Origin: Gonium pectorale
Lineage: Eukaryota; Chlorophyta; Chlorophyceae; Chlamydomonadales; Volvocaceae
DNA: 17,315 bases
Assembly: GCA_001584585.1 (NCBI GenBank)
Contig: LSYV01000269.1
Coordinates: 9,815-27,129, forward strand
Direction: 5' to 3'
The position numbers and the translations under genes were made by a program. The notes beneath the pieces were generated by a model, which saw only the letters and a list, made by a program, of their open reading frames with translations, did not search any database and was not told the DNA's origin. Shown here piece after piece: positions 6,905 to 15,600 of this stretch. The number at the start of each line of letters is the position of its first letter. Position 1 is the first letter of the stretch.

Positions 6905-9138
6905 CTAGCGCTGCCGGTTGCGCTCCTCCATCATGCGCTCCAGGCTCTTGTAGTACGCCAGGTCCGACTGCACCTTGCTCAGCGCGAACTCCAGTCGCTC
7001 GACCTGCGGGGACACAATGAGGGACAGGACGGGCGGGGATTCGCTACTAGACCGTGTCACGTTGGGGTACGTCACTTCAACTGGCGAGGCATGCACACGG
7101 ACGTGTTGCAGGCAGCGGGCGCACGCGTCGCATTCGAGTCCATGCACGGCACAAAGGACGGTAAAAAGAGTGACAGAAAGTATAGATAGCGGGTGGCCAA
7201 GGTGGTTGTGCGCTCTCGGGTCGTGCAATGGTAAAGGTGACGGCTGCGTTCCCCGCACCTGCCGCGCCTCGCGCTCGATGGCCGCCTCCACCTCGTTCTT
7301 GATCATGTTGAGGCGGCGCAGTGTCATCTGCGAGGAGCCCAGCGCCGTGGTGATCACCTCCTCCATGGGGGACATCTCCCTGGGGGTGAGAGGGAGGGGA
7401 GGGGGTCAAGGCGGCGGGACGGGGAGTCCATTGGCCGAGGCGTGGGGGCGGGTGGGCTGGGCTGAGCTGGGGGCGGGACGAGGGAGGAAGCAAGCGGCAA
7501 GGGTGTGGGATGGGATGACCCAACACCGCCCACCGCCCACCAGCCGCCAACTGCCGCCACTAGCGGGCGTTGCTGTGCACCAGGCAGACGCAGCCCTGCC
7601 CCCGTTGCGCCCCGAGGTGGGCACCAGGAGCCCAGCACACCCAACGCGCCCCCCGGAGGGGCATATGCCGAGGCCAGCCGCGGGACCACCAGCCCCCGTG
7701 TGCCGTGTGCCGTTGGCATCCCGCAGCAGCAGTTGTGGTTGCGGTACCACAGCACCAGCAGCACCCTACCGCTACACATCACCAAGGGAAGCCCCGCTTC
7801 GTCTCCCCACTTCCTCTCCCCGCTTCGTCTCCCCACTTCCTCTCCCCGCTTCCTCTCCCCACTTCATATCCCCGCTTTGTCTCTCCACTTCATCTCCCCG
7901 GGGCGGCGGCGCCGCTACCGGCGTCCGTCCGCCCGTTGCCATGCCACCGCCCGCCGCCCAGCCTCGCCCCCCGGCGGGCGCCACCCAGCCCATATGGCTC
8001 CAGCGCGCCACGCCGAGGACTCCCGCCAGCCCCCCTCCTCCCCCAAAAGGGGGGCCGAATCCGGCATCAAGTCCGACGCCGCTGGCTCCCACGGAGGGCC
8101 TGCTCCCCTCCCCCATGGTGGGATTGGCACCCGTCATGCCGGGTGAACGACACCGGGTGATCGAACGCCCGGCTCCATGCCACCGTCGTACCTCAAACGC
8201 TCAACCCTGTCCTCTTCATGACCCCACATCCCTCCGCGCCCCCATGCAATTAGTTTCACATACTCCCCTCACCTTGGCGGCGGCCCAGAGGGAACGTATG
8301 GCACTGCCGTATACTCGTCGTCTGACCCGTACCCGCCGTACTTGTCCAGCTCGGTCTGCTGCCGCTCCAGGCTCTGCTTGAGCGCAGACCGGAACGAGTC
8401 CGTAAAGATGGGCTGGTTCATGGTCTCCACCTCGTTCTCCGTCGGCTCCGGGGGGATGTCTTCCTCGTTGTCAGACCCAGCCGTCAGATATGGGTCACTG
8501 CCGTACAGCGGGCTGCGCTGCAGCGCCTGTTTCAAAGCGTCCCGGAAAGCATCCGTGAAGAAGCTGGGGCCGCTGCCCTCGCCCCCGTCGGCCTCGTCGG
8601 CCTCGTCGGCGTCGCCGCTGGGAGATGCGCCATCCGCTCCATTCTCCTCGGCGTCCGCGTGCCAGGCGCGGGAACTCCAGCCGTGCTCCTCGTGCTCCGC
8701 GGGGGCCTCGTGGGTCCCGTACGAGTCGTCGGCGTAGCTGGTGGACGCGCCGTAGCCACCATCGTCGGCATGGTATCCGTTTCCGTTGATGCTGTAGGCC
8801 GTGCGGTACGCGGTGGAGGCCGAGTCGGCGTGGGAGCCGTTGCTGTTGCCGTTGGAGCTGCTGCCGTTGCCGCCTGGCTGGAAGAGCTCGGTCCTCCAGG
8901 AGCTTCGCAACCCGTCTGGCACTCGCGGCGAGCTGGAGCGGCTGGCTGAGTTGGCCCTGCAGACAGCAAGTAACCTTCCGTGCTGTGCCGGATGGATTGT
9001 GACCTGCAAGTGGGCAACACGGCAAGTAAAGGCCGGTCCAGCGTGGCATGTTTCTATGCAGACAAAGCCTGCCATATCACAGGAGCACCCAGAGATGGAC
9101 AGACTTGAGGCACGTGTCTCCAAGCAGTGTAGCGTCAC
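6905..9138 (-). CDS. Unrecognised acidic protein with duplicated helical motif and C-terminal coiled coil
   Basis: Three exons are read on the minus strand: 9138-8273, 7379-7259 and 7003-6905 (stop TAG). The introns are 8272-7380 (893 bases, GTGAGG to CCCCCAG) and 7258-7004 (255 bases, GTGCGG to CCCCGCAG). The first join makes Arg from AG|G; the second falls between codons. The model gives 361 residues. I do not recognise a family. Residues from about 90 to 190 are low-complexity, rich in Gly, Ser, Asn, Asp, Glu and Ala, and probably disordered. Residues 193-207 and 244-258 are two copies of an amphipathic motif, F-T-D-[AS]-F-R-x-A-L-K-Q-[AS]-L. Both are followed by G-S-D acidic stretches. 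The last ~70 residues (from EMSPMEEV) form a probable coiled coil. The start is uncertain: the ATG at 9138 is the furthest upstream in frame. A good acceptor (TTGCTGTCTGCAG, AG at 8958-8957) suggests that an upstream exon, perhaps encoding an organelle-targeting peptide, could replace residues 1-61. Confidence 0.75.
7795..7898 (-). repeat. 26-bp minisatellite, four copies, inside an intron
   Basis: Four tandem 26-base units start at 7795, 7821, 7847 and 7873. The first two are identical and the later ones diverge by a few bases. Each unit splits into two related 13-base halves, CGCTTCGTCTCCC and CACTTCCTCTCCC on the plus strand, so the array began as a 13-mer. It lies in the 893-base intron of the coiled-coil gene; the transcribed (minus) strand is nearly pure purine, of the GGGAGACGAAGCG type. 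Confidence 0.95.
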
Positions 9139-9464
9139 CCACCCGTTGCGCTGGCGTGCAGCAGGGTCCCGAGTGGCCTAGGTAAGTCCGTGCAAGCATG
9201 TTTCAGGTGTGTGGGCCGCAAAATGTCCACGTTTTGTTGGCGTTGCAGTCAACGAGTGCGGGTTGCGGAATGTACCATCCCCACCGAAACCTCCAACCCG
9301 GTTCCAGTACGGCCGATTCGTGCCGGGGCCGCACAATTTACACCCTTTGATATGCCATCATCAGAGATGCCATCCAGGACAATAAGAGCAACAAGATCCA
9401 CTCTTGGCCCAATTGCTAACGGCCGGGCGCGCTTTTTCGCCCATGTTGTTTCCAGTTGCCTGGC
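9139..9464. promoter_or_regulatory. Divergent intergenic region, presumed bidirectional promoter
   Basis: This 326-base gap separates the start of the minus-strand coiled-coil gene from the start of the plus-strand START-like gene. It is visibly richer in A and T than the coding flanks, especially 9330-9420. It contains splice-like signals on the plus strand: a donor-like GTAAGT at 9182, an acceptor-like GTTGCAG near 9249, and a strong acceptor GTTTCCAG ending at 9455. The START gene may therefore have a spliced 5' leader here. I see no clear TATA box. Confidence 0.4.
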
Positions 9465-10650
9465 ATGCATAACACGGATGTTTCTGAGCTGTACACAACT
9501 GGACAGCAAATACTAGACGAGGCTCGGGTCTGGGGCTTGGAGCTCGATGGCGGGGATGCAGCGACGCTGAGGGCCCAGGGCTGGGACGTAGCACAAGAGA
9601 AGGGAAGCCTGCGTGGTTGCAAATTTGATGAGCGCACGCAGGTAAGGCTTGGACGAGGGCAAGGCCCTCACGCTCATCCCGCCACGGCGTCCTCTGTTGC
9701 ACCCGCCCGCCCACCCCCTGGGCTAGTCCGCTGCGCAGCTCCCCCTCCGCCCCCCAGCCTCACCCTTCCCACCCCATTGTACTGAAGGGACGGTGGGCTT
9801 TTTCGTTACTTTGCGGGATGGCTCAGGCCTCTGTAGTGAGGACGCCTTTTTATTGTCTGTCCTCCTTACCCCTCACCCACCCTCCCCGCCCCGCTGATGT
9901 CCGCGACGCAACTCATGTCCCTTCTTCATTACCCCGCCCCGCCCCCCGCTCTCTAACCCTTTCCCTCAGAGCTACGCCTTCCTCACAGAGGGCGAGTTCG
10001 ACGCGCCGCCGCTGCACCTCCTCTGCCTGGTCCGGGAGTTTGACCTGGGCCAGCTGGCGGGGCAGCTGCTGGGCTTCAAGCTGCTGGAGGCCAGCGTCAC
10101 CCGCACGCTCTCCCACTACACCTCCTCGCTGCCCTGGCCCTTCCAGCCGCGCTGGGTGTGCGCGGCGATGCGGTTCGGCGTCGTGCAGGCCACCGGCGCG
10201 GTCGTGTCCCTCGGCCAGAGCCTCCACGTGGCCTCCCCCGCCCCCGCGGCCGCCGCCGACGCCACGCCGGCGCCGCCGCCGGGTGCGACCCGCGGAACGG
10301 TCCACTACTCCTTTTACCACATCCAGCCGCTTCCAGCCCAGCGCCCCGGCCCCGGCCCCGGCTCCGGCTCCGGCCCTGCCCGCTGCCGCCTCCGCCGCAT
10401 CATCAACGTGGACATGCACGTGTGCCTGCCGCGGCCGCTGCTGCGCTCGTCCCTGACCCGGCACTACGCGGGCGACGGGCGGCTGATCGAGGCGGTGCTG
10501 GCGGGCTGGGAGGGCAGCGGGCTGCAGCGGCGGCTGGCGGAGGGGGAGTGCTACCGGGCCATGGAGCGGGCGATGGAGGAGGCGAAGAAGGAGGCGGAGG
10601 CGAGGGGAGCGGGCGCGGAGGCGCCAGCGGAGGCGGCACCCGCGCGGTAG
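9465..10650 (+). CDS. START-like (SRPBCC fold) lipid-binding protein
   Basis: Two exons, 9465-9641 and 9970-10650, are joined between codons across a 328-base intron (GTAAGG to CCCTCAG), giving 285 residues. The protein probably binds a lipid or other hydrophobic ligand in a START/Bet v1-type pocket. The evidence is family pattern, not a search. Residues 66-83 (EGEFDAPPLHLLCLVREF) match the 'small residue-A-P-x3-L-L-x-L-x-x-E' helix that opens START domains. SLPWPFQPR at 112-120 matches the conserved W-P-F-x-x-R turn. A final helix, PLLRSSLTRHYAG, resembles the START C-terminal helix. Two proline/alanine/glycine-rich insertions (about 147-167 and 182-197) sit in the beta-sheet part. The C-terminal ~40 residues are a charged helix and alanine-rich tail. 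ATG 9465 is the first in frame after the acceptor at 9455, and an in-frame stop (9417-9419) lies upstream. More N-terminal exons are possible. The ligand cannot be told. Confidence 0.75.
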
Positions 10651-11578
10651 CGAGCGGGCAGCGGGGCGCCGGTACGGACGCGCGGCTGCGGCGAAGGGGC
10701 ATGCGACATCGTTGCTTCTCCGCGCGTAAAGCCGGGCGCCCTGCCCGTTGTGGTTTGCAGCGCAGCCGGGGGGAGGGGTGGTCGCTCCCGTCCAACTTGA
10801 CCTGGGAGGGGGGTGGGGCCGGAGGCTGTGGCAGTGATGTTATGCGGTGCGCAGGGATGGGAACATGGGATGGGGGGGGATAGGGCGCCGCGCCCTGGGC
10901 GGCGGGGGGCAGGGCAGCGGAGGTGGCGGTAGGCAGGAGCGGGCCGGCCGCGCAGGTGGTCCGGGCGTTGGCCGTTCCCCGCAGAATGGAGGACACTGTA
11001 CATAGAGTGGCACACACAGGTGCGGCGCTGCACCCCCGCTTCATGCTCGTGCGCCATGCATGTATGTGATACGTTTGATCGGTTAATTGTCGTAATGCGT
11101 TCGTAGTTGGGTCGTTCGTTCGGTCGTGCTTGAGCGCCGCCCACATTCGCCAGGTATTTTGATGCATGGGCCACATGGGCCAGAAAGTGCCCAGGGAGCG
11201 CGCGGCGGGTGCACCGCCACCAGCACACGCATAACGCTCGTTGAACCCCTCCCCCACCGAACATAATATTGGGCGTCCGGGATATGTCCGGCAGTGCCTT
11301 TGCCGTGACCCACGGGTCAGTGCGGTCCCCTCATGACCCCGTATTCATCCCCCGGCTCGCCAGAAAACAGCCCTCCTGTGCGTCCACGTGCCAATGCCAT
11401 GTGTGGGGCGCTTGGCCGCAGGGTCGTGCGATGCGCTTGTACCGGGCTGGTTCTCGTCGCCAGCAGTTCTGGTCGATGTCTCGCCGGTCTCGTCTGACTC
11501 GATAGCACGTGGCCGCCCAACAGGGCGGCACGTCGGAGCGCATTGTCGTCGGAGCCGGGGTCACCATGCGTTGTTGGC

Positions 11579-11600
11579 GTGTGTGTGTGTGTGTGTGTGT
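11579..11600 (+). repeat. GT dinucleotide microsatellite, 11 units
   Basis: Eleven uninterrupted GT units in the spacer after the START-like gene. Long GT/AC repeats are common in volvocine algal genomes. Likely length-polymorphic. Confidence 0.95.
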
Positions 11601-11821
11601 GGGAGGGGGGAAGTGTTGGGGCCGCGCGAGGAGCGGGGTGGACTGGGGTGCGGCCCCCCCCCTGGGCGGGCTCGTGGGGGCCCAGGGCACTGCCCCGCCC
11701 CGCAGCCGTACATCCACGCGTGCACACACCCCGCATACGCTTGTCGTATGCGTTTACCTTTTTGTCAACACCCCGCATAAAGAGACGCGCAAAGTACCGC
11801 ACGTCATTACGATGACCGGTC

Positions 11822-11837
11822 GGTAGGTAGGTAGGTA
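11822..11837 (+). repeat. GGTA tetranucleotide repeat, four units
   Basis: Four perfect GGTA units followed by G, in the same spacer as the GT microsatellite. Too short and of the wrong unit to be a telomeric tract. Confidence 0.9.
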
Positions 11838-12632
11838 GCAGGATGCGCCGATGCGTGCGTGAGCCAGACGCGTGTGGTCGGGACCCGGGGGGGGGGGGGT
11901 GCGCGTTGCACCGGGGGGTGGTGAGGAAGGGGAAAGGGGTCGCTTCGCGTGGGGGTGGCGTGTTGCGCCGGGCGGCTGGCGCGCGTTGCTTTTTTATTTC
12001 CCTCCCGCAGCGCCCCCGCACCCCGGGACAGGCGAATCGCTGTCCCCCCGGGCGTGGCTCTGTCGCGGACAGGGCTGCTGTCTGGTGCCGGGCGGCTCGG
12101 GGACGAGTGCGGTGTGTCGCATGTTCGTCAATGTGGCTGTCCACCCCGATGGGAGTGGCGCTCCGCGGAAGCGGGGAACGGGGGGCACCTCCGTCCCACG
12201 GCTCGTCGCACCCATCCAGGCCCCCAGCAGGCTGCTGTTGCGCCGCGTCTCCGGCGCTGCCAGCCTTGCGTTGCAACACGTGTTTGCACGGCCACGTGCC
12301 GGCCCACCTCCGCCCTCCCTGCTCCGCCTCCCACACGCCTCCGCTCCTCCCCTCGGGTAGCCACCCCTACCCTACCCCGTCCACCCTGGCTCCCAGCTCT
12401 CACATCGGAATCCAGATCCATGCCCCGCACTTGCATACGCCAAGCAGACCCAGCTGTGAGTCCTAACCAGATCCTCACGCCCCGCGCACACGAGCTCAGC
12501 CCCCTCCCGACACCAGCATCCCCCGGCCTTCCTCCAACGGGGTGGAGGCGTGGGGGGGGGGTCGTGTGGAATCCCAGGCGGGCCGTCGCGACGACACCGG
12601 CGTGCGGCGCCTCCTCCTCCTCCTCCGCCCCC

Positions 12633-15600
12633 TCAGGGCCATGCCCGCGGGCACCTGGCCATGTCCAGCTCGGAGCAGCACGCGAAGCCGCCCGCCCAGG
12701 CGTAGAAGGACGAGCCGGTGCGCCGCTCCTTGACGGCGGTGTGGCACTCGTAGCAGGTGGAGATGTTGGGGAACTGGCGCTCCTTGCCCTGCGTGCACAG
12801 CAGCTGCCGGTCGGGGCCGCCTGCGGGCGGGAGGTGATGGGGGGAGGGGGTGGAAGCGAGGATTCAGGGACGGGATCGGGCGGGGGGGGGATGGGCGGCC
12901 GTGCCGACAGCTGGTGCGGCGGGCACGTAGAGTGAGAGGGGCTGTGTGCGGCAACTCTCTGATTCGATTCCTTAGAGTTCGGGCCCCGGTGTCCGCCCGC
13001 CCGTCGGTCGCCGAGGCTGCCCCAGATGCGCAGTCCCCGCCCCCGACCCCACTGCCCCATCAAGCATTGCCTCTCACCCAGGTCGCAGTTTACAAACTTG
13101 CGAAAGTGCTCGTCCACCTCCGTGTACCGCTCGGGCGGCACGCCCGGGTACTGCTTCCGCATGCGGAGGATCTCGATGATCGTCTCGAATGCGTCTGGCG
13201 GCAGCACGGCCGCGGGTGCGATGGGGCGGTGGGGTGGCGGGTGGGGCAGGGGTTGTATGTGAGACGGAGAGGTATTGCATCCGTAAGCTGTCCGGAGCCG
13301 ACAAGAGGGGCTGGGCGTTGGGGCGGGCCGTGGCGGGTGGGAGCGGGGTGGGGTGGGGGCACGTGTCGAGGTGGAGGCTGGGGCGCAGGGTGCATCGAGG
13401 GTCGGGGTTCTAGGATATGCCAGATGCTGTTCTCATGGGAGGGGGCCGGGGGTGGGGGGCGGTCTCAGGGCAGTCTTGAAGAGAGTCTCAGGGCGATGGC
13501 GTGGTGCGACATCCAGCGCGGCAAACGCAGGGAACGGGGGCCAGGGCGCGGCCCGGCCCATGCAGGCGACGGGTCCTCGAGGGAGGAGCGACTGGTTCCC
13601 CCAGTCCTGGGTGTGGGAAACCGCACAGCGAGGACCGAGGGCGGGATGCACGTGCCTGCCCCCGCCCCCGCCCCCGCCCCCAACTGTGAGGCTTCAGCTC
13701 CCCTGGGTTCACGCCCACGCACGGCAGCCCTGATCCGCGCCCGCGCCACTCCTGCACACTCCCCACTCCCCCGGCGAAGGCGCCATTCCCCCAGGTCCCC
13801 CAGGCCCCATTCTCCACCCCCCACAGCCGCCCCACCGTATCTGCCGTCCTCCCCGTGAATGGAGCCCAGGCTGCTGCTGTAGAACATGTGCTGCGCGGCG
13901 CAGCGCAGCTTGGCCTGGTGGCGGGGCGATGGAGCATGGAGCGGGTACACGAAGCGGAGGCATAGAGGGAGGGAGGGAGGGAGGCATGGGTGTGCGGCGA
14001 CATATACGGCCACCGTACGGCAGCGCGCCTGCGGGGCGCGGAGAGGACAGTAGGGCCAAGGGCCGCTCCGCTGCACCCCTTCATCCCGCAGGCAGCCCAC
14101 CTCCCCCTACGCCCTCCCAGCCGCAGGTCACCCGCTGCTACCTGGCCCGGCAACGGCATGCCCCTCCTCCACCCCACCCGCCCACCCCCACCGCTATTCT
14201 CCCAACCCGCGCGGGCAGCACGGACGCGCTGCGGAAGCCTCTCAGAGCGGCACCGCCTGTTTCCCCTCCCTACCCCCTACCCCGTCCACCTGACCGCACA
14301 CATACACACATGCACACACGCAGCTACCCTTTAGACCTGTATTCTGCACTCCGCATGCGTAATGCATACGTCACAAACGCGCACACGCGGGCGCACACGC
14401 CCCCACCTGCATCGCCGCCAGCCTCTCGGGCGGGATGGCCTCCAGGATCTCGTGCAGCCGCGGGATGTCCTTCTCCGCCACCGGCACGCTAAAGTCCCCC
14501 CACGGCAGCTCCGGCTCAAAGGGCTGGTGCACGCCGTCCGTGATGGTGACGGGCACGCAGCCCATGAGGGACACCAGCACCTGCCGTTTGCCATGGCCGC
14601 CCCCCGTGGGTGCCAGGCAGAACTTGTGGGAGGAGATGTCCTGGCAGGGGGAGGGGGGGAGGCGGGACAGGTGGAAGGAAGAGGCGGGCTTGAACAGGAA
14701 AAGGTTGGGTGAAGCGTTGCATGGTCACTATGGGAAGGTGGTGAGAGCGGAAGAGGGGTGGGGGAAGACGGGTCGTGGGAGGGGTTTGCTGTACTGGGAG
14801 GGCGGGAGCTGCTGCCGCATGGGGGCCATGGGGCTCCCGGGGAGGCGCCAGCGGGGAGGAGCATCGCCACGCCTCGCCTCGCCACGCCTCGCCTCGCCCC
14901 CACCGGAGATGCGGTGGCGGCATTACCGGAAACTTGCGGGGAAAGACGAGCGGGAAACGGGTGGGCCTAACTCCGCTGAAGGGCTTTGGAGGGTTGGTGA
15001 GGGTGTTCCTTTTCTGCCAGTTCGTACTGCAGGTCCGCCGAGCCGCAGGTGCTAGGTGACGTGAGGCGCGGAGGGGAGGCGGGCGCTGGGGAGGTGGGGG
15101 GAACCGGGCGGCACCCGCGGGCAGGCACGCTGCGCCCACCCGGATGCCGTACAGGACAGCGCGTACGATACCCAGTCCGGCACCGGTTCCCCACCTCCAT
15201 GTACGTCGCCGTGCCGGGCACCACCTTGAAGCCCGTCCGGTTGCGGTGGTGGAGGTACACCTGGGGGTGGGGTGGGGTGGGGGCGAATGGCAGTGAGGGC
15301 AAGGTGGCTCCTTGGCTGCCAGCCACTCGTCGCGCTGCAGTCCCCCGCCCAGGACATGGGCCCCAAGCCCCTAAGGTGGTGACGGTATCGGCAGCCGAGC
15401 GACCACTGGTCCATCGTGTGTGTCCCTCCCTCCCGCCGCCCGCCCCAAGTCGCATGCCAACCGCCCTCCGCCGCCGCGTCCCCAAGCAGAGGGGTCCCAG
15501 CCATCAGCCGCCGCCCCGCCCCGCCACCGGCGCCCTCATCCCACCAACTCCCAACTGCCCGCCCCCCCACCGCCCCCCCGCCGCCCCCCCGCCGCCCTGG

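Larger units (their letters stand above)
10651..12632. other. Convergent spacer without a supported gene
   Basis: About 2 kb between the 3' ends of the START-like gene (plus) and the GT47 gene (minus). It presumably contains both 3' untranslated regions. The longest open frame (minus 11317-12336, 339 codons) has low-complexity, unrecognisable sequence, including a His-Thr run read from the GT repeat, and is treated as chance. Simple repeats, a poly-G run at about 11887-11899 and AT-richer patches near 11060-11120 are the only visible features. Confidence 0.55.

Noticed and set aside
7772..8137. Minus-strand open frame of 121 codons covering the minisatellite
   Set aside because: Lies wholly inside an intron with good GT and AG ends; the repeat-derived peptide (GDE, GEE, GRRSG patterns) is an effect of the 26-base unit read in changing frames.
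11820..11840. GGTA repeat considered as a telomere-like tract
   Set aside because: Only four units, and the unit does not match plant or algal telomere repeats (TTTAGGG, TTTTAGGG).
11317..12336. Minus-strand open frame of 339 codons
   Set aside because: Unrecognisable low-complexity sequence that runs through a GT microsatellite and a poly-G run; equally long frames overlap it on the other strand; no splice structure or coding bias.
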